From: Thiosulfatihalobacter marinus
Lineage (GTDB): Bacteria; Pseudomonadota; Alphaproteobacteria; Rhodobacterales; Rhodobacteraceae
Length of the DNA: 64,000 nt
Direction: 5' to 3'
Assembly: GCF_016019955.1 (NCBI RefSeq)
Contig: NZ_JAECRZ010000013.1
Span: forward strand, 37,742-101,741
A program made the position numbers and the translations under genes. The notes under the pieces are model-generated. The model saw only the letters and a program-made list of their open reading frames with translations, had not been told where the DNA came from and did no database searches. Positions 9,932 through 18,423 of this stretch are shown piece after piece; positions within the stretch are counted from its first letter, which is position 1, and each line of letters starts with the position of its first letter.

Positions 9932-10339
9932 ATGAGCGGCGATCTTCCCGATTTCTATTTCCGCGTCCGTGAAAACGGCGCGGCGGTGTTCCGCGTGGAT
10001 ACCGAAAACCGTCAGCGCCGGATCGAGATGGACCAGATCGCCGTGGTCAATATCCGCAATGGCGAGGTCAAGCCCCATGGCGACCGTCCGTTGTCCGACC
10101 AGGAGGTGGATACCATCCGCACCTGGATGGCAGATCGCCGCGCCCTGTTGGCCCGGCGCGACATGGACGACATCCACCGCGCCATCGACCACCTGAACCT
10201 GACCACCCAATGGGCCCAGGCCAAGGCGACAGAGGCTCAACTGGAAGAAATCACCGACGCGCTGCTGCTGGCCATGCACGATCTGCGCTCGGTGCTGGTG
10301 CGCAAAAAGGCCGACCGGCTGCTCAAGGGTGGCACCTAA
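9932..10339 (+). CDS. Conserved hypothetical protein, 135 aa
   Basis: A soluble protein without signal peptide or membrane segments. The N-terminal third looks strand-rich (FYFRVRENGAAVFRVDTENR), and the rest is helical, with a likely coiled-coil or helical hairpin from about residue 60 to the end (HLNLTTQWAQAKATEAQLEE, then LLLAMHDLRSVLVRKKADRL). It sits 22 bases after the aminotransferase gene in the same direction and may be cotranscribed. I do not recognise a functional family. Confidence 0.7.
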   Translation: MSGDLPDFYFRVRENGAAVFRVDTENRQRRIEMDQIAVVNIRNGEVKPHGDRPLSDQEVDTIRTWMADRRALLARRDMDDIHRAIDHLNLTTQWAQAKATEAQLEEITDALLLAMHDLRSVLVRKKADRLLKGGT

Positions 10340-10420
10340 AGCGTTCGCCCAACAGCCTGACCACTGGATTTTGGCGGCGCGTGCGAAACGCTGATGTCTT
10401 GCGCGGCGCCGCGGATCGCG
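10335..10420. repeat. Dispersed extragenic palindromic repeat, copy A
   Basis: The stretch after the stop at 10339 aligns over about 80 bases with 33807-33887. Shared blocks include GGATTTTGGC, GCGAAAC and TCTTGCGC, with about three-quarters identity by eye. Each copy has a CCAA-type arm before and a TTTTGGC arm after a short loop, so it can fold. Both copies begin within a few bases of a plus-strand stop codon and lie before a convergent gene, here prfB. A bidirectional terminator or a REP-like element would both fit. Confidence 0.5.
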
Positions 10421-10449
10421 TTTCCCGGCGGCTCACTTTCCGGACAGGA

Positions 10450-11577
10450 TCAATCTTCGCCCTGCGCGTCGGCACGGCTCATCCCGGCCACATCCATCGC
10501 CAGCGTTGCCGCCATAAGTCCGTCCAGATCGCCGTCCAGAACGCCCTTGGTGTCGCTGGTCTCGAAACTGGTGCGCAGGTCCTTGACCATCTGGTAGGGC
10601 TGCAAAACGTAAGAGCGGATCTGGTTGCCCCAACCCGCATCGCCCTTGTTTTCATGCGCCTCGTTGATGGCTGCGTTGCGGCGGTCCAGCTCCATCTGGT
10701 ACAGCCGCGATTTCAGCGCCTTCATGGCGATGTCGCGGTTCTGGTGCTGGGACTTTTCCGAACTGGTCACGACGATCCCCGTGGGATTGTGGGTGATCCG
10801 CACCGCCGAATCGGTCGTGTTCACGTGCTGCCCGCCCGCGCCGGAACTGCGATAGGTGTCGATACGGATATCCGCCGGGTTCACCTCGATCTCGATATTG
10901 TCGTCCACCACCGGATAAACCCAGACCGAACAGAATGACGTGTGCCGCTTGGCGGCGGAATCAAACGGGCTGATCCGCACCAGCCGGTGCACGCCGCTTT
11001 CCGATTTCAACCAGCCATAGGCATTGTGCCCGGAAATCTTGTAGGTGGCCGATTTGATGCCCGCCTCGTCGCCTGCGCTTTCGGATTGCAGTTCAACCTT
11101 GTAGCCCTTCTTCTCGGCCCAGCGCACATACATGCGCGCCAGCATCGACGCCCAGTCACAGCTTTCCGTGCCCCCGGCCCCGGCATTGATTTCAAGAAAC
11201 GTGTCGTTGCTATCCGCCTCGCCATCCAGCAACGCCTCAAGTTCCTTTTCCGCAGCCTTCACGGCCAGCGCCTTCAATGCCTCCTCGGCCTCGCGGACAA
11301 CCTCGTCATCCTCTTCCATCTCGCCCAGTTCGATCAGTTCGACATTGTCGCTCAGATCGGTCTCGATGGATGTCACCACGTCGATCGCATCCACCAGCGT
11401 CTGGCGTTCGCGCATCAGCTTTTGCGCGCCCTCGGGATCGTTCCAAAGATCGGGATCCTCGACCCGCGCGTTGAACTCCTCCAGCCGGTAGGCGGCGGTT
11501 TCCCAATCCAGCCGCCGACGCAGCAGGGTCAGGGATTTCTCAATCTCCGCAACGGTGTTCTGGGCTTCGGCGCGCAT
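10450..11577 (-). CDS. prfB: Peptide chain release factor 2
   Basis: RF2 ends translation at UGA and UAA. The 375-residue protein has the SPF codon-recognition tripeptide ([11 protein letters not shown]) and the catalytic GGQ loop ([17 protein letters not shown]). Translation starts at ATG 11577 ([14 protein letters not shown]); the 61-codon upstream extension of the open frame lacks family similarity. The gene is read in one frame, so the autoregulatory +1 frameshift of many RF2 genes is absent. It lies downstream of mrcA on the same strand across a 207-base spacer in which I saw no further gene. Confidence 0.95.
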   Translation of the reverse strand: MRAEAQNTVAEIEKSLTLLRRRLDWETAAYRLEEFNARVEDPDLWNDPEGAQKLMRERQTLVDAIDVVTSIETDLSDNVELIELGEMEEDDEVVREAEEALKALAVKAAEKELEALLDGEADSNDTFLEINAGAGGTESCDWASMLARMYVRWAEKKGYKVELQSESAGDEAGIKSATYKISGHNAYGWLKSESGVHRLVRISPFDSAAKRHTSFCSVWVYPVVDDNIEIEVNPADIRIDTYRSSGAGGQHVNTTDSAVRITHNPTGIVVTSSEKSQHQNRDIAMKALKSRLYQMELDRRNAAINEAHENKGDAGWGNQIRSYVLQPYQMVKDLRTSFETSDTKGVLDGDLDGLMAATLAMDVAGMSRADAQGED

Positions 11578-11784
11578 CGGGTCTGCCTTTTGTCTGTTCA
11601 GAAACGGGTGATAGCTCAGGCGCCCGGAATGGGCAAGACGCCGGGCGCACGGGCCTTCGGCGCCATTCCGCGCTTGCCATCCGGCATTGTTCTTCAGACC
11701 CAGTTTCACAGGGTGTTTTCCCGACAACTCCCCCCTTTGCCACACCGCCCCAGGCACCACCCTGCCCCTTGCCGCCCCGGCCCC

Positions 11785-14340
11785 CTAATACAACCCACCC
11801 GAACTCACAGATCCGAAATTGGCCTTGGGGCCGACCACGGCTTTCTTGCCGGTCGAGGTTGTCACCTCGCGCCCGCCATACCGCTCAACTTCTTCCACAA
11901 GCGGCAGGTTTGACCCCATGGCAAAGCCACCGTCATACATGATGCCGAATACCGGTTCTTCGCCATCGCGGAAATACTCGGCCACCACGGTCGGGCCGCT
12001 GGCGTCATCATCCAAGCGCGCACCTGTGTACCGGTCGATCTTGATGAAACGGCCACCGGGGGGAACGCGGAACTTGCCGCCGCCATATTCCTCGATCGCC
12101 TCCTTCATGAACTCCTGGAACACAGGTCCGCAGGTGTTGCCGCCAAACGTCCCCTCACCCAGCGAGCGCGGCTGATCGTAGCCGATATAGCAGCCCGCCA
12201 CGAGGCTGGAGGTGAATCCCACGAACCAAACGTCCTTGGCGTCGTTGGTCGTCCCGGTCTTGCCCGCCACCGGCACTGGCAGATCGATCTGCCGCGATGC
12301 GGTGCCGCGCGTGACCACGCCCTGCATCATCGAGGTCAGCTGATAGGCGGTGATCGGTTCCATCACCCGTTCCCGGTTGGTGACGATGCGCGGCCCGCGA
12401 TCCTCGGGAATGCCCGGTTCGCCGCAATCGACACAGTCACGCTGATCGTGGCGATAGATCGTTCGCCCATAGCGGTCCTGCACCCGGTCCACCAGCGTCG
12501 GCTCGACCCGCTCACCGCCATTGGCAAACATCGCATAGGCCGCGACCATCTGGTAAAGCGTGGTCTCTTCGGAACCCAGCGCATTGGCCAGGAACTGGCC
12601 CATCTCATCATAAACCCCAAAGCGTTCGGCATAGTCCGCCACGGTGTCCATGCCGATTTCCTGCGCCAGACGGATGGTCATCAGGTTCCGGCTCATCTCG
12701 ATCCCGGTCCGCATCGGTGTGGGCCCGTAAAACTTGTTGCTTGAATTGCGCGGGCGCCAGATACCCTGAGGCGTGTTCACTTCGATCGGCGCGTCAATGA
12801 CAATGGTGGCCGGGCTGTAGCCGCTGTTCAGCGCCGCGGCATACACAAATGGCTTGAACGACGATCCCGGCTGGCGCTTGGCCTGGGTTGCCCGGTTGAA
12901 TACCGAATCCTGATACGAGAACCCGCCCTGCATGGCGATCACACGGCCATTGTTCACATCCATCGCCATAAAGCCGCCCTGCACCTCGGGCACCTGCCTC
13001 AGGGACCAGCGCACAAAGGCGCCGTCGTCGTCCCGGGTGATGGCGCGTACCAGAACCACGTCGCCCTTCTCCACCAGATCGCCAGCCACCTTTGCCTTGC
13101 GCGCCAATTGCCCGCCTTCCAGTTGCTTGCGCGCCCAGGTGACATCACCGGCCGGAATCCAATGCCCTTCGTCACTCTCACCAACGCCTTCGATACCGAC
13201 ACGTGCATCCTTGGCGCCAACCTCCAGCACAACCGCCGGATACCACTGACCGTCCAGGTCCACGTCACGCGGCAGCTCAAAATCCGCCAGCGCATCGCGC
13301 CAGACGGTTTCATCGCTCAACGTTTCCGGGTCCAGCTTCAGCCCCGTTCCGCGCCAAACCCCTCGAGACCGGTCGTATTTCTCCAGCGCCCGGCGCAGCG
13401 CGCGCGCCGCAACCTGCTGCATGTCCGGGTCCACCGTGGCACGCACCGTCATCCCGCCCGTAAAGAACTCCTGTTCGCCAAAGTCCTGACTGAGCTGGCG
13501 GCGGATTTCATCGGAGAAATAATCGCGCGGCGGCAGCGTCGACTTGTAGCTTTCGAAATCGCCGTTCTGAACCGAGCGCAAGGGCTTTTCCCGCTCGCTC
13601 TCATAGACCGCCTGCGTGATATACCCGTTCTCGTACATCTCGCGCAGCACGAAATTGCGGCGGTCCAATACCCGTTCCTTGTTGCGCACCGGATGGAATT
13701 TGCCCGGGGCCTTGGGCATCGACGCCAGCGTTGCGGCTTCATGCGGTTCAAGCTGGCTCAGGTTCTTGTCAAAATAGGTCTGCGCGGCGGCGGCCACACC
13801 ATAGGAATTCTGTCCCAGGAAGATCTCGTTCAGATAAAGCTCCAGGATCTGATCCTTGCTCAACGATTCCTCGACCCGCGTGGCCAGGATGATCTCCTTG
13901 ATCTTGCGTTCGATCTTGCGATCGCCGGACAACAGGAAATTCTTCATCACCTGCTGCGTGATGGTCGACGCACCACGCACGGTCTGCCCGCGTGTGCGCA
14001 CCGCCTCCACGGCGGCGGCGGCGATACCGCGTGCGTCATAGCCCGCGTGCAGGTAGAAATTCTTGTCCTCGGCCGAAATGAAGGCCTGTTTCACGATCTC
14101 CGGGATTTCGTCCGCGGGCACGAACAGGCGGCGTTCCTTGGCGAATTCATCCATGATCCGGCCCTCTGCCGAATAGATCTTGGAAATCGTGGGCGGCTTG
14201 TACTGTGCCAGGCTTTCATGGCTGGGCAATTCCTGCCCGTAAATCCAGAATACCGCGCCAATCGAAAGCGCGATCACGGCCACGGCCATGGTCAGAAGCG
14301 TAAACAGCGCCCCAAAGAAAGAAAGAATGAATCGCAGCAC
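11785..14340 (-). CDS. mrcA: Penicillin-binding protein 1A (bifunctional murein synthase)
   Basis: This 851-residue class A PBP polymerises and crosslinks peptidoglycan. It has an N-terminal membrane anchor (residues 5-30), then a GT51 transglycosylase domain with EDKNFYLHAGYD and GASTITQQVMKNF. An OB-like insertion precedes the transpeptidase domain, which has SSFK near residue 493, SRN in GIEMSRNLMTI, and KTGT near residue 695. The start is GTG 14340 with AGGGGG upstream; no ATG is available. The upstream amidase gene on the same strand and this synthase form a cell-wall cluster. Confidence 0.95.
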   Translation of the reverse strand: MLRFILSFFGALFTLLTMAVAVIALSIGAVFWIYGQELPSHESLAQYKPPTISKIYSAEGRIMDEFAKERRLFVPADEIPEIVKQAFISAEDKNFYLHAGYDARGIAAAAVEAVRTRGQTVRGASTITQQVMKNFLLSGDRKIERKIKEIILATRVEESLSKDQILELYLNEIFLGQNSYGVAAAAQTYFDKNLSQLEPHEAATLASMPKAPGKFHPVRNKERVLDRRNFVLREMYENGYITQAVYESEREKPLRSVQNGDFESYKSTLPPRDYFSDEIRRQLSQDFGEQEFFTGGMTVRATVDPDMQQVAARALRRALEKYDRSRGVWRGTGLKLDPETLSDETVWRDALADFELPRDVDLDGQWYPAVVLEVGAKDARVGIEGVGESDEGHWIPAGDVTWARKQLEGGQLARKAKVAGDLVEKGDVVLVRAITRDDDGAFVRWSLRQVPEVQGGFMAMDVNNGRVIAMQGGFSYQDSVFNRATQAKRQPGSSFKPFVYAAALNSGYSPATIVIDAPIEVNTPQGIWRPRNSSNKFYGPTPMRTGIEMSRNLMTIRLAQEIGMDTVADYAERFGVYDEMGQFLANALGSEETTLYQMVAAYAMFANGGERVEPTLVDRVQDRYGRTIYRHDQRDCVDCGEPGIPEDRGPRIVTNRERVMEPITAYQLTSMMQGVVTRGTASRQIDLPVPVAGKTGTTNDAKDVWFVGFTSSLVAGCYIGYDQPRSLGEGTFGGNTCGPVFQEFMKEAIEEYGGGKFRVPPGGRFIKIDRYTGARLDDDASGPTVVAEYFRDGEEPVFGIMYDGGFAMGSNLPLVEEVERYGGREVTTSTGKKAVVGPKANFGSVSSGGLY

Positions 14341-14481
14341 GCGTCGTGCCCCCTACGCCCGTATCTCAGACCCCCTCTATATATACACCGACAGGCAGGG
14401 TCAAAACACGATGCGCCGCCCGTTTGGCGCCTTTTCGCCAAGCATCAGGGCCTTGCGAACCCGATGGAATCACGTCCTGGG

Positions 14482-14955
14482 TCAGGCCGGCGGATGGGTC
14501 GCAAACACGCGCACGCGCGACCCCGGTCCGAAAAGCAGCACGTCAAACCCCTCACCGTCGCTCGGCGGTCCCATACCCGGCGACCCTTCCGGCATTCCCG
14601 GCACCGCCAGTCCCAGCGCGGTTGGCCGATCCCGCAAAAGCCGCTGGATATCCGCCACAGGCACATGTCCCTCGATCAGATAGCCCTCAACCCGCGACGT
14701 ATGGCAGGCCACCAGATGTTCGGGCACGCCGCTGACCGACTTGAACCGCGCCAGCGTGTCCCAATCCACCTCCTGAACCGCCACATCAAACCCGGCCTGC
14801 CGCATGATGTCGCCCCACGCCCCGCAGCAGTCACAGCCCGGATCCTTGAACATTTCGATCAGGGTACGCCGCCCTGCCAGCGACGGCACAGCACGCAAGG
14901 CCAGGCTTGCCGCCAGCCCTGCCGCCACCCCACGGCGTGTAATCAAACCAGACAT
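14482..14955 (-). CDS. DUF411 metal-binding-type exported protein
   Basis: The 157-residue protein begins MSGLITRRGVAAGLAAS, a twin-arginine-like signal, although the second residue of the motif is not strict. The DUF411 core starts with FKDPGCDCCGAW (Cys residues 41, 43 and 44) and continues with VSGVPEHLVACHT and the GHVP motif. DUF411 proteins are often found near copper resistance genes, and a copper-binding role is plausible but unproven. Here it lies between the amidase gene and mrcA on the same strand, 142 bases before mrcA. No copper genes are adjacent. Confidence 0.85.
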   Translation of the reverse strand: MSGLITRRGVAAGLAASLALRAVPSLAGRRTLIEMFKDPGCDCCGAWGDIMRQAGFDVAVQEVDWDTLARFKSVSGVPEHLVACHTSRVEGYLIEGHVPVADIQRLLRDRPTALGLAVPGMPEGSPGMGPPSDGEGFDVLLFGPGSRVRVFATHPPA

Positions 14956-15038
14956 GCCACCCTCTCACCGGATACCACTCTCGCAAGGATAGCCGATCAT
15001 CTTTCGCAGCGGAATGACTTCGCTCAAGCAGACGGCGC

Positions 15039-16271
15039 CTATTGACGGACAAGCCCCCTGACGGCCTTGTCCGCGATTGTCCAGGCCAGGAGCCCGTCGC
15101 GAATGCCGGCCGCCATGGCCGCGCGCCATCCCGGATCCTCCAGGTTGGACAGATCCCGGCTGGAGGACATGAACCCCAGTTCGATCAGGATCGACGGCAC
15201 GTCCGCGGCCTTGAGCACGGAAAAGGCGGCCTCGCGATGCGGTTTGTTGTTCAGCGCACCGGTTGCCCCGCGCAGCGCGGCCACGATCTCGTCCGCCAGC
15301 CGCTCGGTGCGCGGCTGCGTCTCCAGCCGCGCCAGATCCAAAAGCACATCCGTGACCTCGTCATCGGCCCCCGACAGATCGACCCCGGACAGGATATCCG
15401 CCCGGTCATGCCGTTCGGCCAGCGTGGCCGAGGCCGCGTCGCTGGCTTCATCCGACAGGGTATAGACCGTGGCGCCATTGGCATTGCCTTCGCTCAGCGC
15501 ATCGGCATGCAGCGAAATGAACACATCCGCCTGCGCCTGGTGCGCCCTGGCCACACGGCCCTCCAGCGATACGAACTCGTCTGCATCGCGCGTCAGCACC
15601 ACCTCGAATCCCCCCGCCCGGCGCAACGTGTCGCGCACCTCGCGCGCAAAGCTCAGCATCAGGTCCTTTTCCCGGTACCCGCCCCGTTCGGCGCCCGGAT
15701 CGATCCCGCCATGGCCCGGATCGATCACCACGATCGTCGGGGCCCAATCGGGCCGTGCCGCGCGCGGCGTGGCCACCGGCGCCGGTTCCGGCAAATCCCA
15801 GCGCGGGTCGCGCGGCGCCCCGGCCCGGGCCGCGAACTCCGTCACCCCGACCGGCTTCAAAACCAGCGTCAACACCGCCTTGCCGCTGGCCTCGTCCACG
15901 CTCAGCCCGGCCTCGTCGGGCAAAAGCGGCGCGTCCAGGTCAAGCACCATCCGGCTCCAGCCCGGCCGATACTGGCCAAACCGCATTCCGCCGATCCCTT
16001 CCGCGCTTCCAAAATCCTCGGCCAATAGATCCGCCCAGTCGATCTCGCGGAAATCCAGCACCAGGCGGCGCGGCGCATCCAGATGAAACATCCGCCACGG
16101 CACCCCCTGGCTGAGCGCCAGTTCCAGCACCACCGCGCCGCGCCACCCGGCCGAAAATCCGCTCTTGTCCTTGTCCACACGCGCCAGCGCGGAAAAATCC
16201 TGCGCTGCCACCGCCGTGGCCAGCGGCACGGCACAGACCATGGCCACCAGAAATCTGAAAAACCTGCTCAT
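15039..16271 (-). CDS. amiC: N-acetylmuramoyl-L-alanine amidase (AMIN + Amidase_3)
   Basis: This periplasmic zinc amidase cleaves the bond between MurNAc and the stem peptide during daughter-cell separation. After a signal peptide (residues 1-23, ending VAAQ) there is an AMIN-type beta domain at about 30-140. The Amidase_3 catalytic domain is at about 175-400, with zinc-ligand contexts VVIDPGHGGIDPGA, RYREKD-like GGYREKDLM, and SLHADAL. A late Glu sits in SILIELGFMSS. The start is ATG 16271 with GAAGGGG just upstream. The pairing with mrcA on the same strand supports a joint cell-wall role. Confidence 0.92.
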   Translation of the reverse strand: MSRFFRFLVAMVCAVPLATAVAAQDFSALARVDKDKSGFSAGWRGAVVLELALSQGVPWRMFHLDAPRRLVLDFREIDWADLLAEDFGSAEGIGGMRFGQYRPGWSRMVLDLDAPLLPDEAGLSVDEASGKAVLTLVLKPVGVTEFAARAGAPRDPRWDLPEPAPVATPRAARPDWAPTIVVIDPGHGGIDPGAERGGYREKDLMLSFAREVRDTLRRAGGFEVVLTRDADEFVSLEGRVARAHQAQADVFISLHADALSEGNANGATVYTLSDEASDAASATLAERHDRADILSGVDLSGADDEVTDVLLDLARLETQPRTERLADEIVAALRGATGALNNKPHREAAFSVLKAADVPSILIELGFMSSSRDLSNLEDPGWRAAMAAGIRDGLLAWTIADKAVRGLVRQ

Positions 16272-16340
16272 AGCCCCTTCCCGGGTTGCTTTCGGGAATC
16301 TTACACCGGACCTTTGGTTCAGGCCAGCGTCAGCACCTGC

Positions 16341-16694
16341 CTAAAGCGGTAATAGAGCCGCCGCCACCCGCCGCCCTTCCGAGACCAGCACGTTATACGT
16401 CCGGCAGGCCTGGGGCGAGGCCATCGGCTCCACTCCGATCCCCGCCTCTTCCAGCGCAGAGCGAAACACCGCCGGAACCGGCGCCATGGCCTGCCCGGTG
16501 CCGAACAGGACAACGTCAATCTTGTCCCTCATCGCCAGTACCGTTTCCACCGCGTCCACCCCGGCCCAGCTTTGCGCGCCCTCCGCGTGGATCAGCGCCG
16601 CGCCCTCGATCACCTGCCCGCCAATGCGAAAGAATCCCGGCCCATAGCTCTGAATTGGCTGGGCCTGGCTGAACGTCATCTCGGTCAATTGCAT
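16341..16694 (-). CDS. Mth938-like domain protein (DUF498)
   Basis: The 117-residue soluble protein has the Mth938-like fold landmarks: YGPGFFRIGGQVIEGA, then VLFGTGQAMAPVP, and MASPQACRTYNVLVSEGRRV near the end. Bacterial homologues are of unknown function; human NDUFAF3 is a relative involved in complex I assembly. It lies 12 bases downstream of a TauE/SafE gene, which itself overlaps secF. It is therefore probably the last gene of the yajC-secD-secF transcript. Confidence 0.85.
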   Translation of the reverse strand: MQLTEMTFSQAQPIQSYGPGFFRIGGQVIEGAALIHAEGAQSWAGVDAVETVLAMRDKIDVVLFGTGQAMAPVPAVFRSALEEAGIGVEPMASPQACRTYNVLVSEGRRVAAALLPL

Positions 16695-16706
16695 GGAAAG
16701 TCTCCT

Positions 16707-17459
16707 TCAGGACAGGAATGGCAGCCCGGAAACGGCCGAAATGGCGATGATCGCATAAGCGACAAACCGGTAGGCCTTCTCGTATTCAGGGCGGAAAATA
16801 GCACCTCCGGCCATATTGCCCAGCAAATTCGGCACGATCAGCAGCAGGCCCAGCATCATCGGCGGTGCCACCAGCAATCCCCTGACCCAGAACACACCCA
16901 GGATCATCACGTCATAGCCTATCAGGAACAGCATCGTATTGGCCCGGATCACCGCCGCCCCGTGGCGGCTGGCCATGTAAAAAAGGATCACCGGCGGGCC
17001 CGGCATTCCCACGACACCGCCCAGGAACCCGGACGCGCCGCCAATCCCATAAACCATCGGCGCCCGCAGATCGCCGCGATACCGCGCGCCCGACAACAGG
17101 ACCGCCAGCAAGCCAAGCGCCACAAGCGACACGCCATACCGAAACACGGACGGGTCCACGATCAGCAAAACCGCCACCCCCACAGGCATCATCACCGCCG
17201 CCCCGGCAAACAGCCGCCCCAGGTCACGATGATGCGCGTCCTTCCAGACCCTCGGCACAATGGGAAGCGGCCCGACCATGTCCATGATGCCCAACGTGAC
17301 AATGGCCCAGACCGGCGGCAGAAACTGGCCGGCCACCGGCAGATAGATCATCGCCGTGCCAAAGCCCGAAAATCCCCGGACCAGGCCCGCGACAAAGGTG
17401 ATCGCGACGATCCAGGGCAGGCCAGGCAGGGCCAGCACCTGGCTCAGAAGATCAGGCAT
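16707..17459 (-). CDS. TauE/SafE-family membrane permease, copy 1
   Basis: At 250 residues and about eight hydrophobic segments this is a TauE/SafE (sulfite exporter) permease, with the repeated GxxxGFxxGFGTA and GGASGFLGGVVGMPG signature halves. Family members move sulfite, sulfoacetate or related organosulfur anions; the substrate here is unknown. ATG 17459 (MPDLLSQ) is used. It lies inside the 3' end of secF (8-base overlap) and lacks a clear ribosome site, so translation is coupled to SecF. Confidence 0.88.
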   Translation of the reverse strand: MPDLLSQVLALPGLPWIVAITFVAGLVRGFSGFGTAMIYLPVAGQFLPPVWAIVTLGIMDMVGPLPIVPRVWKDAHHRDLGRLFAGAAVMMPVGVAVLLIVDPSVFRYGVSLVALGLLAVLLSGARYRGDLRAPMVYGIGGASGFLGGVVGMPGPPVILFYMASRHGAAVIRANTMLFLIGYDVMILGVFWVRGLLVAPPMMLGLLLIVPNLLGNMAGGAIFRPEYEKAYRFVAYAIIAISAVSGLPFLS

Positions 17460-18420
17460 CAATGTCGGCGAACTGGTTTCCGGCGGTGTTGGAGGGTTTC
17501 GACCAGTCCCGCTTGACGCCCAGTTTCAGCAACACGGCCGACGCGATGAAGACCGACGAATAGGTGCCCACGATCACGCCCCAGATCATTGCAAAGACAA
17601 AGCCCCGGATCACGTCGCCGCCCAGCACGAACAGCGAAATCAACGCCAGCAATGTCGTCACCGAGGTCATCACCGTCCGGCTCAGCGTCTCGTTGATCGA
17701 CAGGTTCATGACCTCTTTCAGGCTCAGCTTCTTGAACTTGCGCAGGTTCTCTCGCACCCGGTCGAACACCACCACCGTATCGTTCAGCGAATAGCCCACG
17801 ATGGTCAGCAACGCCGCGATGATCGCCAGGTCGAACTTGATCTGAAGCTCGGAAAACACCCCGATCGTCAGCACCACGTCATGCACAAGCGCCGCGACGG
17901 CGCCCAATGCAAACTGCCATTCGAACCGTAGCCAGATATAGATCAGCACCGCCGCGATTGCCAAAAGCACGGCAATTACCGCCGTCTGGATCAACTCGCC
18001 CGACACTTTCGGGCCCACCGATTCCACTGACACAAAGCTGACATCCGGTGCAATCTCCAGCAGCGCGGCCTCGACATCGCGAATGATGTCGGCCGACACC
18101 GATTCGGCGCCTTCCTGCGCCTGGATACGGATCATCGTGACATTCTGATCCGCACCATATGTCGGATCGAACACCTCGGTGATCGTCACATCTCCCAGGT
18201 CCAGCGGCTGAATCGCCGCGCGATACGCCGCGACATCGACAGGTTGCGCGCTTTCGGTTCGAATTGTCGTGCCGCCCCGGAAATCGATGCCGAAATTCAG
18301 CCCCTGAAGAAAAAAGCTGACCAGCGCCAGCACCATCAGCACGCCGGAAATGCCCAGCCACAGAACGGGGCGGCTGAAGAAATCCCACTTGGTGTCCTTG
18401 GGTACAAGTCTCAGACGCAT
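17452..18420 (-). CDS. secF: Protein translocase subunit SecF
   Basis: SecF (322 residues) works with SecD to pull exported proteins through SecYEG using the proton gradient. It has the family N-terminus with GLNFGIDFRGGT after the first membrane helix and a periplasmic domain at about 40-135. The TM2-TM6 block follows, with FDRVRENLRK and LSINETLSRTVMTSVTTLLA. The gene begins three bases after secD stops, giving the normal yajC-secD-secF order. Confidence 0.96.
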   Translation of the reverse strand: MRLRLVPKDTKWDFFSRPVLWLGISGVLMVLALVSFFLQGLNFGIDFRGGTTIRTESAQPVDVAAYRAAIQPLDLGDVTITEVFDPTYGADQNVTMIRIQAQEGAESVSADIIRDVEAALLEIAPDVSFVSVESVGPKVSGELIQTAVIAVLLAIAAVLIYIWLRFEWQFALGAVAALVHDVVLTIGVFSELQIKFDLAIIAALLTIVGYSLNDTVVVFDRVRENLRKFKKLSLKEVMNLSINETLSRTVMTSVTTLLALISLFVLGGDVIRGFVFAMIWGVIVGTYSSVFIASAVLLKLGVKRDWSKPSNTAGNQFADIDA

Positions 18421-18423
18421 GGC

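Noticed and set aside
10450..11577. Programmed frameshift in prfB
   Set aside because: The gene is read in one frame from ATG 11577 with no internal UGA, so no frameshift is needed.
13108..15045. 645-codon plus-strand open frame over the mrcA region
   Set aside because: It crosses mrcA and the DUF411 gene antisense and has no family features. Both minus-strand genes are supported by motifs.
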